This document shows positions 8,165 to 15,305 of a DNA stretch of 17,507 nt, piece after piece (the stretch's first letter is position 1; each line of letters starts with the position of its first letter). The notes under the pieces were generated by a model. That model was not told the DNA's origin and made no database searches. It saw nothing but the letters and a program-made list of their open reading frames with translations. A program made the position numbers and the translations under genes. The stretch is from JBHIER01 sp046760705 [NCBI: bacterium] (GTDB lineage: Bacteria > JBHIER01 > G020348925), in assembly GCA_046760705.1 (NCBI GenBank), contig JBHIER010000014.1, positions 1 through 17,507 on the forward strand. The letters run 5' to 3'.

Positions 8165-10043
8165 AAAAGGCCGTCAGCCATTGGATCAACGTCTCCCACG
8201 AAAAGAGCAAGTGTGAGCCGATCTTGAAGAGGGCCAATCTCTGGGATTTCGTCGTCAGGCCGTTGTTGTTGGTGTCAACGTCCAGCAGGATCTTATTATC
8301 CGGATCAACGGCCGCCGATCTGATCTTCGAGCCGGTCTCGATTTCGTACTCGACCCATCGGTCCGCTCCGTCCCAGTCCTTGGCGATGGTCTGGCCATCC
8401 TCCAGCTCGATGAGCACCTCCACCGGCATGATGGCCTCCCCCCGCCGCTCCACTCTCACCTTTGTCCTGTACCTTTGGGCGGTGAAGCCGTCCGCGCCCT
8501 CTTCAGGGTTCGTCCTTCTGCTCTCTATCGACGTGACGGCGTAGTCGCAGACACCGGTGGAGTAGAGCCATGGCTCGAAGAACCGGTCCAGATCCTGGCT
8601 GCTCACCTCCTCAGCGGTCTCGATAAAGTCCTCGGTCTTGGGATGGCGGAAGGAGAATCGCTCGAAGTAGGCCCTTAGAATCCTCCTCATCACCTCTTGG
8701 CCCAGGTATCCTTCGAGCGTCTCCAGCATGAGGGAGGCTTTGCCGTAGACGGTCGCGCCGTAGCTGACAAAGTCTTCAAATTCCCAGGAATTCTTAACGA
8801 TCGGATCTCTCTTCGGCGCCATCAGATAGATGGCTTTGTTGTACTGGAGATGACTGAGAGTCAGGCCGAAGAGGCGGACCAAATTTTCGTCCTTACCGTA
8901 CAGAGCTTCGAGCACCTTGCGGGTGCAGTAGGTATTGATCCCCTCGTCCAGCCATGGTTCCTCGAACTCGTTGCTGGCCACCACTCCGTACCACCACTGG
9001 TGGCCGATCTCGTGGATGATGAGCGCCTCAGCCCATCTGATGGACTCCGGAAAGAACCAGGAGAGGGTCACAGCCACAATCATCGGATACTCCATGCCTC
9101 TGCCGGCTCCGAGGTAGGAATCGGTGATCACGAGCCTTTTATATGGGTACGGGCCGTACCATTCTCCGTAATAGTACAGGGCCGCACAGGCCGCTTTCAT
9201 CACCCTCGGAATCTTCCTTCTGTGATCGGGCAGACAGAGGAAGCTGACCTCCACGTCACCGCATCTCTCCTGGGTGACCGTGAAGTCCGGATCGGCCTCC
9301 CAGTAGAAGTCGTGGACCGACTCGGCATGATATTGGAGCGTCTTCGTCCCACCGCCATCGGCGGTCTCTTCTTCAAGGTAACCTGTGGCCCCTACGATGT
9401 ACCCTTCGGGCACAGTGATGGAGACATCATACGTCCCGAAATTGGCGAAGAATTCGGAGGTGAAATGGTACTGATGGGCCACCCAGGAGCCGTCGGGCCG
9501 CAGGGCACACATCTTCGGGAACCACTGGCCGACGGAGTAGTGCTCGCCTCTATACCCCATCCGGGCAATGATCCAGGGCAAAGTGACAGTAAATTCGATC
9601 CTCAGCTCGATCTTCTGGCCCGGAGGCAATGGTTGCGGCACAGGCACCTTCATCACCGTCTCATCGATGATCTTGCTATCGGTCAGGTTTTTCCCCCTTG
9701 TCGTCTCGATGTTGATGATCTCCATGGATCCCCATTTCTTCCGCTTCGCCACCCGCCGCCGATACCACCTCGGGCACTCCTTCATGAACGTCGTCTTCTC
9801 ATGGCGAAAAGCGTTGGGATAGAGGTGGATGCAAAGGGTATCAAGCGGTGTGTTGGAAATATTGACAAAAGTGATGATCTCATTACCGTAAAGCTTTTTC
9901 TCATCAGTATCGAGTTCAACATCGATCCGGTAGGAGGCAACATTGGGGGCCGCTGGCCCCTCCTGCCCGAAAGAGAATGGAGGTAAAAGTGGTGAACCCA
10001 CCCAGAGAATGGCTGAAAAAATAATTTGAAATCGAACTTTCAT
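8163..10043 (-). CDS. Exported M1-family metallopeptidase
   Basis: A 626-residue zinc metallopeptidase of the M1 (aminopeptidase N/leukotriene A4 hydrolase) superfamily. A signal peptide covers about residues 1-26 (cleavage near FSFGQ). Key motifs are GRGMEYP (314-320; the family's GxMEN counterpart), HEIGHQWWYG (344-353) with zinc ligands H344, H348 and E367 (LDEG, exactly 18 residues on), and Y433 (VYGKASLMLE) as likely catalytic tyrosine. The beta domain ends near 600 and is followed by a short hydrophobic tail (LLFSWETLIQWL). It is a paralogue of the barrel-fused M1 protein: both have the HLYPNA and GQWFPK/GQWYPK segments and EEPWLDEG/DEAWLDEG. AGGA lies six bases before the ATG. It is the first gene of the minus-strand cluster. 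Confidence 0.93.
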   Translation of the reverse strand: MKVRFQIIFSAILWVGSPLLPPFSFGQEGPAAPNVASYRIDVELDTDEKKLYGNEIITFVNISNTPLDTLCIHLYPNAFRHEKTTFMKECPRWYRRRVAKRKKWGSMEIINIETTRGKNLTDSKIIDETVMKVPVPQPLPPGQKIELRIEFTVTLPWIIARMGYRGEHYSVGQWFPKMCALRPDGSWVAHQYHFTSEFFANFGTYDVSITVPEGYIVGATGYLEEETADGGGTKTLQYHAESVHDFYWEADPDFTVTQERCGDVEVSFLCLPDHRRKIPRVMKAACAALYYYGEWYGPYPYKRLVITDSYLGAGRGMEYPMIVAVTLSWFFPESIRWAEALIIHEIGHQWWYGVVASNEFEEPWLDEGINTYCTRKVLEALYGKDENLVRLFGLTLSHLQYNKAIYLMAPKRDPIVKNSWEFEDFVSYGATVYGKASLMLETLEGYLGQEVMRRILRAYFERFSFRHPKTEDFIETAEEVSSQDLDRFFEPWLYSTGVCDYAVTSIESRRTNPEEGADGFTAQRYRTKVRVERRGEAIMPVEVLIELEDGQTIAKDWDGADRWVEYEIETGSKIRSAAVDPDNKILLDVDTNNNGLTTKSQRLALFKIGSHLLFSWETLIQWLTAF

Positions 10044-10149
10044 CTGAGTCCTGGCTTGGTGATATGGCGGACCTTAATAAAAAACCAGGGGATGAATAGA
10101 ATGTTTTTCGTGATTTCTTCATTCCTATTTTGTATATTATATAACACAC
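10044..10149. promoter_or_regulatory. AT-rich divergent intergenic region, probable operon promoter
   Basis: This 106-bp gap separates the minus-strand peptidase cluster from the decayed response-regulator gene on the plus strand. A perfect TATAAT lies on the minus strand at 10136-10141, but I find no good -35 box 16-18 bp upstream of it. On the plus strand TATATT (10133-10138) is a possible -10. It is the only sizeable gap upstream of the first peptidase gene, so the cluster promoter should be here. Confidence 0.4.
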
Positions 10150-10401
10150 TTGGTGGCTGAGATGTTTCATGAATTTCGAGATAAGCCTGTGCGAATTCTC
10201 ATCATTGAAGACGATAGTATTCGGGAACATCTGGAGTCTGAATACTACACCGTCGATGTGGTCTCTGATGGGGAGACCGGCTCTGAGCAGGCATATGTGG
10301 AGGATTACGATCTAATCATCCTCGACATCATGCTGCCGGGCAAGGATGGATTTACTGTTCTCCGAGAATTGCGTCAAAGTGAAAAATCCACGCCGGTATA
10401 G
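10150..10401 (+). pseudogene. Truncated OmpR-type response regulator receiver
   Basis: Only the first two thirds of a receiver domain remains (83 codons). The acidic pocket IIEDD (residues 18-22) and the phosphoacceptor D59 in LIILDIMLPGKDG are present. The frame stops right after STPV, before the conserved Thr and Lys, and there is no DNA-binding domain. Between IEDD and YTVDVVSDG there are about ten residues instead of the usual seventeen or so, so an internal deletion also occurred. The start may be ATG at 10162. It faces the peptidase operon across a shared intergenic region, so it may once have regulated that operon (inference). It probably does not function. Confidence 0.8.
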
Positions 10402-10406
10402 GCAGA

Positions 10407-11039
10407 GTGGGCTTTTCAACCATCGTTTTGGGGGGATGTGGCACAGCGCCAGATACGAACGGGTTATTAGCCAGAAAACGATCACAGAGCAGGACAGATC
10501 TCCTCTTGGCAGTTTTGGTTGCTGCGGTCTCTGTTTGTCCTGCGCAGGCGGAAACAGCGAGCGGGAGCCCAAACAGCGGGGGTCAAAACTGTCAGGATCT
10601 TCCTTTCAGCCCACTCAGTGATTTGCCCATCCAGGAGGAGAGGGCGAACCCCCTCAAGCGGGACACATCAATTCTGATCGACCTGCGTGTTTCGGTCTCA
10701 CTTCTGAAGCAGCCCGATTTCTACGCAGTGATCGGGGGGCTAAGTGCGATTCCCTCTTTGATTGAATACGAGTCTCTGGAGATAAATCGCAGATGGATGG
10801 GACCGGAAGCTGCTGATAGTTGGTTTGAAGCAGGTGAAACACTGGGGAATACAGTTCTCCCCTTTGCAGTCACATTTGCCGTTTATTCACTTGGGAAGTA
10901 CTGTGGTTCACCCGAGGCCGTTTCAGCGGCCTCGGATCTGTTCTGCGTGAATGTGATCAACAGCTTACTCACTGCTTCGATAAAGGTCGGCGGCAATCGG
11001 AAGCGGCCAGACGGAGACCGAATTTCCGTGCGGTTTTAG
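10407..11039 (+). pseudogene. Truncated PAP2-family phosphatase
   Basis: A 210-codon frame from a GTG. A signal-like segment (about residues 31-48, ending CPAQA) is followed by a helical region and the first PAP2 motif, K193-x6-R200-P201 (KVGGNRKRPDGD). In intact members the SGH and later histidine motifs follow within a few dozen residues; here the frame ends six residues on, at VRF, and I find no continuation in the other frames. The active site is therefore incomplete and the protein should be inactive. The start is uncertain, because the 30 residues before the signal segment look like unrelated read-through. It begins six bases after the stop of the receiver fragment. Confidence 0.72.
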
Positions 11040-11081
11040 CCGGATGTGCTGGAGAGAAGTGTTGGAAAAAGGAACGTTCCG

Positions 11082-11813
11082 ATGAGAGCAAGAGGCTTTA
11101 TGGCAGTCTTTTTTCCCATGCTTTGCTTCTGGATCGGAATTGTGGCTAAAGATGGCAGTAACCATGAAGTCGATACGAGCGAGCATGGGAGATGGACAGA
11201 ATCATTCTCGCTTGAGGAATGTGATTTCTCTCCCACAGGAAGGAACGCGTACTTCATCTTAGAGCCAGGATACCAGTTGCATTTAGAAGGTATTGAAGAG
11301 GGAGATACTGTGAAACTCACGATCACAGTCCTGAATGAAAAGGAGAGAATCGGAAACGTTGAGACGAGAGTTGTAGAGGAAAAGGAGACTGTAAATGGCA
11401 AAGTGATAGAGGTGTCTCGTAACTTCTTTGCCCTATGCACCCAAACGAGCAGTCTCTTCTATTTTGGTGAAGATGTGGACATATATGAGGGAGGAGAAGT
11501 TGTGAGTCATGGCGGAGCCTGGCGAGCGGATTCGGGAGAGGCAAAAGCGGGTGTGATGATGCCTGGAATAATCCTTTTAGGTGCAAGATATTACCAGGAA
11601 ATTGCTCCAGGTGTCGCCATGGATAGGGCTGAGATTATGAGCTGTGATGAGACACTCGAAACTCCTGCAGGAATGTTTGAAAACTGCTTGGAGATTGAGG
11701 AGACAACCCCGCTGGAACCTGAGAACAGAGAGTATAAAGTCTATGCACCTGGAATAGGTTTGATCAAAGATGGGGCTTTGCTCCTGACAAAGTATGGATT
11801 TACAGACAGATAG
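11082..11813 (+). CDS. Exported conserved protein of unknown function
   Basis: 243 residues from the ATG at 11082, preferred over an upstream GTG at 11046 because AAGGAA precedes it at workable spacing and a signal peptide (about residues 5-23) follows directly. The mature part is beta-rich with conserved-looking segments: GRNAYFILEPGYQL, VETRVVEE, YFGEDVDIY, GARYYQEIAPGVAMDRAE, TPAGMFENC (194-202) and YAPGIGLIKDG (221-231). I recognise this as an exported family found across many bacterial phyla, with no assigned function. The final TPAG/NC/YAPGIGL module recalls the VPAG/NCY/WYARGVGL module in the dockerin protein at 1074-2846. The gene looks full-length although its neighbours are broken. 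Confidence 0.85.
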   Translation: MRARGFMAVFFPMLCFWIGIVAKDGSNHEVDTSEHGRWTESFSLEECDFSPTGRNAYFILEPGYQLHLEGIEEGDTVKLTITVLNEKERIGNVETRVVEEKETVNGKVIEVSRNFFALCTQTSSLFYFGEDVDIYEGGEVVSHGGAWRADSGEAKAGVMMPGIILLGARYYQEIAPGVAMDRAEIMSCDETLETPAGMFENCLEIEETTPLEPENREYKVYAPGIGLIKDGALLLTKYGFTDR

Positions 11814-11923
11814 CGAGCACTGAAGCCTAAGGGGCAGACTCCGGTTTACCGTTTGATAGGCGTACTGCTCGATGAGATGTCAGGGTGTTGGTATTAAATT
11901 CATAAAGTCAAAGGAGGGGAAAA

Positions 11924-12180
11924 ATGAGGTGCATCAAAGTAGTATTCGCCCGATGAGACAGGATCCCTGCCAGCCGGATGGTCTCAGGCTATCACTGGAC
12001 GCGGGAAGACCACCTGTTGGAAGGTCAGGAAGATCAGGGTGGTGGACCGGTATGGCGCTATCAGGATGCCGAAAATTACTACATTGCTCCGCTGTGACCT
12101 ATTTCGATGACCTCAAAGTAGCTGCGGAGAAGGGGGAGGAGAAAAGTGAAGAGCAGGAAGGAGAGGAAAAACCAGAATAG
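11924..12180 (+). pseudogene. Decayed DUF1080/LamG-like exported protein
   Basis: A strong AGGAGGGG (11912-11919) precedes an ATG at 11924, but the frame hits TGA at 11954 after ten codons (MRCIKVVFAR). The same frame then continues with EDQGGGPVWRYQDAENYYIA (from about 12026), a hallmark segment of the jelly-roll domain of DUF1080/3-keto-disaccharide-hydrolase-like proteins. At about 12085-12092 it jumps to another frame reading SAVTYFDDLKVAAEKGEE, the typical last strand of the same domain plus an acidic tail. Some 70-90 residues between these segments are missing. I interpret this as a nonsense mutation plus an internal deletion with frameshift. The ribosome-binding site is still intact. 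Confidence 0.75.
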
Positions 12181-12818
12181 GGGAAACGAACCCTCATCTC
12201 AAAAGGCGGGCTCATGCCCCGACTTTGTTTTAATCATTGGAGAGATTCAGTAAACATGAGGGTTATGTCAATTGATCACGGAGACTAAATTCTTGAAGTG
12301 AAGAGATTTGAGATTGAGATGCGCTCTCTGTGTGGCAGACGTTTTGTTGATTATGCCGGTCTCTTTCGGGCCTTCCAACTGTCGAGTACTCCATGATGGC
12401 CACCTCAACAGCTATCATCTCTACAAACGCTTAGACGGCATCTGTCAGAGCAGGCGGCAGTGATAGCTTGGAAGATGCATCCTTTGCTGCAGTGGAAAGT
12501 GTGCTGAGGGTTGGGAACATATCAGCGATGGGCAAAAAATGTTTGGAAGAGCCTGCCCCTGACTCCGTTCAGGGGTTCAAGAATTCGAAACGGCTCAAAG
12601 CTGAATTTCTCAAGGCAAAGGCTTTTTGGTTTGGAGTATTGGGACTTTAGTCATTGGAATTTGTTTTGGATTTCGATATTCGAATTTTGGAATGTCTCTT
12701 ATTCGTTTAGATCTGTTCACAGAAGAGCGTACTCAAACCCTCCCTGTAACAACTGAGTCTTTCACTTTCTTAGAGATCGTCGCATCTTCCATCTTCGAGA
12801 TGTGAGATTCTTGCGATT
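12181..12818. other. Gene-free stretch between pseudogenes
   Basis: No convincing gene on either strand over about 640 bp. It starts with what looks like a worn terminator for the preceding pseudogene: GGGC-tcat-GCCC at 12208-12219, then CGACTTTGTTTT, with mismatches lower in the stem. Around 12301-12390 a short frame contains FVDYAGLFRAF, possibly another gene scrap, but too short to name. The right part (12586-12705) is a T- and A-rich low-complexity repeat. Given the surroundings it is probably residue of deleted genes. Confidence 0.55.
12586..12705. repeat. Degenerate TTTGGAATTT/GATTTCGATATTCG repeat tract
   Basis: The tract is built from loosely repeated words such as TTTGGTTTGG, TTGGAATTTG, TTTTGGATTTCG and ATATTCGAATTTTGGAAT. 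Base composition shifts sharply toward A/T compared with neighbouring sequence. Similar degenerate ATTTCGGATTT tracts occur between genes in various environmental bacterial genomes (from memory). No coding or promoter signal is evident. Confidence 0.45.
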
Positions 12819-13790
12819 ATGAGGGCAACTTTAAGGATTTGTATTTTGCCTGTTCTCCTTCTTTTAGTATCCCCAAGTCTGCCGCAGAGCCTCTATGGGG
12901 AGAAGGAGATTACGGCAGCCAAGGTGCAAACAGGGCCCAGGCTGGACGGCGAGTTGCAGGAGGACTGTTGGGATAGAGCCGCAGCGGTACAGGGTTTCTT
13001 CCAGAAGGAGCCCAGAGAGGGGGCGAAGGCGTTGGAATCGACGGAGGTAAAAGTTATCTATGATGGGAAGAACCTTTACGGAGGGATCTGTTGTTACGAT
13101 TCTGAGCCTGAAAAGATCATTGCCACTCAGATGCAGCGAGATGGGGAATTGCGGGCCGATGATAATTTTACTTTTGTCCTGGACACTTTCCATGATCGTC
13201 GCAATGCCTTCTATTTCCAAATCAAGCCCAATGGGGCTGGCGCTGAAAAAGGCTTTGCCCCGGATAGCAGTGTATGATCAATCTCACCCGTTTTGACCTG
13301 TTTTACCCTGAAAAACGGGATTTCTTTTTAGAAGGTGCGGGGACTTTTCGCTTCGGAGCGAGTCATCGGGCGCAGGTGTTTTGCAGCCGCCGAATTGGCT
13401 TATCCGAAGCAGGCGAAGCTATCCCTATTATGGCAGGTGGAAGGGTGACGGGAAAGGTGGGGAGGTACAACCTTGGGCTACTCAATATTCAGACGGCCAA
13501 GAAGGGCTTAACCCGATCCTCAAACTTTGCCGTGGTGCGAGTCAAGCGGGATGTGCTGCGAAGTTCCACCGTCGGATTCATCTTCACCAACAAAGCGGAA
13601 AGAGGAGGCCATTGGAACCGAGCCGGTGGAGTGGACTTTAGTTATTTGACGGGAACCCTTCTGGGGGACAAAAGCCTGGAGGTCAGTGGATTCATTGCCA
13701 GCACGCAGACACCGGGTTTAAAGGGGGACAATCTCGCCGGAAGAATATTGGTCGATCACCCCAATAATAAGCTGGATGTTTATCTGCAGC
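12819..13790 (+). pseudogene. DUF5916 outer-membrane protein, two fragments
   Basis: Two pieces of one gene in different frames. 12819-13277 encodes a signal peptide (about residues 1-26) and a carbohydrate-binding family-9-like domain (LDGELQEDCWDRA, VKVIYDGKNLYGGICCYD, FYFQIKPNGA). From about 13277 the other frame starts INLTRFDLFYPEKRDFFLEG and continues through SRRIGLSEAGEAIPIMAGGR, KVGRYNLGLLNIQT and VVRVKRDVLRSSTVGFIFTN, all typical of the DUF5916 C-terminal barrel. The middle, normally two hundred or so residues, is gone at the junction near 13235-13277. The 3' end is also lost: after DHPNNKLDVYLQ (near 13788) the frame continues into an efflux protein. Family membership is confident; function in intact members is poorly known. 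Confidence 0.85.
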
Positions 13791-14295
13791 CAATTCAGGC
13801 GGCCGAAAGGGACGTTATTGAAAAAGAGGCCGAGTACACAAGGGACAAGGCAGTCATGCTGCCTGAGGTCGACTCGATGGCCTGCCCCCGGAGGGAGGAG
13901 GCGAAACCCTTTGCGTTCAATATCTCCCAGCTCTCCATAAATCTCCCCTTAGACCTGCAGAAGTCTCTTCTGAGGTACTCTAAGGCGGGGAAAGCGAGGC
14001 TGGACGAGGCAAGATTTGTTCAGAAAAGGGCCGAAGACTTTCTGGTGTGCCAGGTTAAGACTGCCTATTTTGTTCTCCTGACCAAACAGACAGAATACCT
14101 GACCGGAGAAAGGGCGTTGGAGTACATCCGTCATCATCTTGAGGTAGTACAATCTCTTCGGAACACAGGAATCAGAACGGAGCTTGATCTGCTCAGAGTC
14201 AAGGCTGAAATGGAGCGGGTAGATGCTGAATTGGAATCCGAGAGGGCTTCTCTGGAGGAGGCAAGGGTAAGGCTTAATCCTCGGATACGGTTGGA
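13791..14295 (+). pseudogene. Outer-membrane efflux factor (TolC-like) fragment
   Basis: Joined in frame to the DUF5916 fragment at about 13788-13793. The sequence IQAAERDVIEKEAEYTRDKA followed by VMLPEVD is the start of the first helical hairpin of an OEP/TolC-family protein. Next come SINLPLDLQKSLLRYSKAGK, then KTAYFVLLTKQTEYLTGERA, a helix with LRNTGIRTELDLLRVKAEME and a closing SERASLEEARVRL. Signal peptide and start codon are missing, as is the second internal repeat (roughly half the usual 430-480 residues). This family forms the outer-membrane duct of tripartite efflux pumps. The frame stays open from 13274 to 14689. Confidence 0.78.
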
Positions 14296-14315
14296 CTTTT
14301 CCCGTTCAACCCGGG

Positions 14316-14507
14316 TTGAGTTCCCAGTTCGGGGGCCGGGTGATCTACTTGGAGAAACTTCCGGGGCATCGAGTCAAGGAGGGGGAGTTGAGAGCCACTG
14401 TCCGACGAGGGGAGGCCGAGGTCCTCTCCGCCGACAGCCCTCTTGGCACCGAGTTCAGCGACATCTCCGTCCTCTCGCCCATTTCCGGGACTGTGGTCGG
14501 GGCTCGG
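14316..14507 (+). pseudogene. RND efflux membrane-fusion protein fragment
   Basis: In the frame beginning at 14316, different from the frame of the flanking remnants, the translation reads GGRVIYLEKLPGHRVKEGEL and then RGEAEVLSADSPLGTEF and SVLSPISGTVVG. These are the two halves of the biotinyl-lipoyl-like domain of HlyD/AcrA-type membrane-fusion proteins, brought close together because the intervening coiled-coil hairpin and the beta-barrel domain are missing. Only about 60 codons are left of roughly 350-400. It lies exactly between an outer-membrane factor fragment and an RND pump fragment, the usual operon order for these systems. Confidence 0.68.
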
Positions 14508-14640
14508 CCGCAGCCATCGGAATCTTGGTGGAGAATACCATCGTGGTGGTGGAGAATTCGGTGAGGCATCTTCGGGAGGGGGAGAAAGCCGTTCTCAAGG
14601 CCACCACAGAGATCCTTCCACCCCTTTTTTGTACCTACTC
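14508..14640 (+). pseudogene. RND efflux pump permease fragment
   Basis: About 42 codons in the same frame as the TolC-like fragment: AAIGILVENTIVVVENSVRH followed by LREGEKAVLKATTEILPPLF. This is the strongly conserved transmembrane-helix-4 region of HAE/HME-type RND transporters (the usual form is GILVDNAIVVVENI.RHLREGE). The two Asp residues of the proton relay are not both present: the position usually occupied by D is E here (GILVEN), a variant also seen in RND relatives. More than 95% of the roughly 1000-residue pump is absent. After about 14632 the sequence no longer resembles the family and the frame stops at 14689. Confidence 0.75.
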
Positions 14641-14785
14641 TCTATTGTCTCCTTCAGGGCAGATGATAGATTTTTGGCCCATCAAGTAATGACCGGGCCA
14701 TTGCAGCAAAGTTTTTTCTTGAGTGTATTGTGTCTTAGGAGACACCCTTAGCTCCCCGCTGAACCAGTTCCCGCTAACAAGTTCT

Positions 14786-14842
14786 TTTCTGAGACAGATG
14801 GGGTTCAGATCTACATAGGTCTGATAGTCCTCATCTCAGAAA
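14786..14842 (+). other. 57-nt hairpin of three stacked 7-bp stems
   Basis: Outer stem TTTCTGA (14786-14792)/TCAGAAA (14836-14842); middle stem GATGGGG (14797-14803)/CCTCATC (14829-14835); inner stem TCAGATC (14805-14811)/GGTCTGA (14818-14824); loop TACATA. A GACA bulge separates outer and middle stems, and a 1-by-4-nt internal loop separates middle and inner ones. Two of the pairs are G-U in plus-sense RNA and would be A-C mismatches in minus-sense RNA, so the plus strand is the better candidate. A smaller hairpin, GTGTCT/AGACAC (14730-14745), lies upstream. CCCCATC at 14875-14881 could also pair with the middle stem's left arm. It could be a small RNA, a foldback element or a terminator-like remnant. 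Confidence 0.5.
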
Positions 14843-14892
14843 GAGGTTGTCTGTTCAACGAATAAGTACGGTGTCCCCATCTTAAAGGCGGT

Positions 14893-14920
14893 AAGGAATC
14901 GGCCCTCAAGCCGATTCCTT
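14893..14920 (-). terminator. Hairpin downstream of the tRNA operon
   Basis: An 11-bp perfect stem, AAGGAATCGGC (14893-14903) and GCCGATTCCTT (14910-14920), with a 6-nt loop. It begins only four bases past the encoded CCA of tRNA-Arg on the minus strand, so it probably ends the tRNA transcript or protects its 3' end before processing. No U run follows the stem (ACCGCCTTT), so it is not a standard intrinsic terminator. Confidence 0.5.
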
Positions 14921-14924
14921 ATGA

Positions 14925-15001
<77 letters not shown>

Positions 15002-15004
15002 CTC

Positions 15005-15082
15005 TGGTAGCGGTAAGGGGATTTGAACCCCTGTTACCGGCGTGAGAGGCCGGCGTCCTAAACCAGGCTAGACGATACCGCC
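15005..15082 (-). tRNA. tRNA-Glu (anticodon CTC)
   Basis: A minus-strand cloverleaf: acceptor GGCGGTA/TACCGCT (first pair a G-U), anticodon stem CCGGC/GCCGG with loop CTCTCAC giving anticodon CTC, T arm GGGG-TTCAAAT-CCCC, discriminator A, and an encoded CCA (15005-15007). Middle gene of the tRNA operon, three bases before tRNA-Arg. It reads GAG; a TTC isoacceptor for GAA should lie elsewhere. Confidence 0.95.
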
Positions 15083-15137
15083 ACTTTTCTATCCGGGAGC
15101 GGAACCGACCTTCAGGCTCCGCCCCATGCTCTCATTT

Positions 15138-15211
15138 TGGCTGCCCCCCAAGGATTCGAACCTCGATTCACGGATCCAGAGTCCGCTGTCCTGCCATTAG
15201 ACGAGGGGGCA
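15138..15211 (-). tRNA. tRNA-Gln (anticodon CTG)
   Basis: A minus-strand cloverleaf: acceptor TGCCCCC/GGGGGCA, D arm GTC...GAC, anticodon stem GCGGA/TCCGT with loop CTCTGGA giving anticodon CTG, T arm CGAGG-TTCGAAT-CCTTG, discriminator G, and an encoded CCA (15138-15140). First gene of the tRNA operon, six or so bases after the predicted transcription start. It reads CAG. Confidence 0.96.
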
Positions 15212-15223
15212 TTTCAAGATCTA

Positions 15224-15252
15224 AATTTAAAAGATCGAAAAAATGAAGTCAA
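15224..15252 (-). promoter_or_regulatory. Promoter of the tRNA operon
   Basis: On the minus strand, -35 TTGACT (15247-15252) and -10 TAAATT (15224-15229) are separated by exactly 17 bp. Transcription would begin near 15217, leaving a very short leader before tRNA-Gln (5' end at 15211). Spacing, match and location all fit a strong housekeeping promoter. Confidence 0.75.
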
Positions 15253-15305
15253 GTATAAAAAACTCTAAACACACACGTCCCCGAGGATACTCACACATTT
15301 TTCTA

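Noticed and set aside
8697-9986. Long open frame (429 codons) on the plus strand inside the M1 peptidase gene
   Set aside because: It is antisense to a gene with clear signal peptide, HEIGH-x18-E site and family-wide similarity; its own translation shows no recognisable domain and no ribosome-binding site.
12301-12390. Gene scrap containing FVDYAGLFRAF
   Set aside because: It vaguely recalls a conserved hypothetical N-terminus, but about 30 codons with no supporting context are not enough to name.
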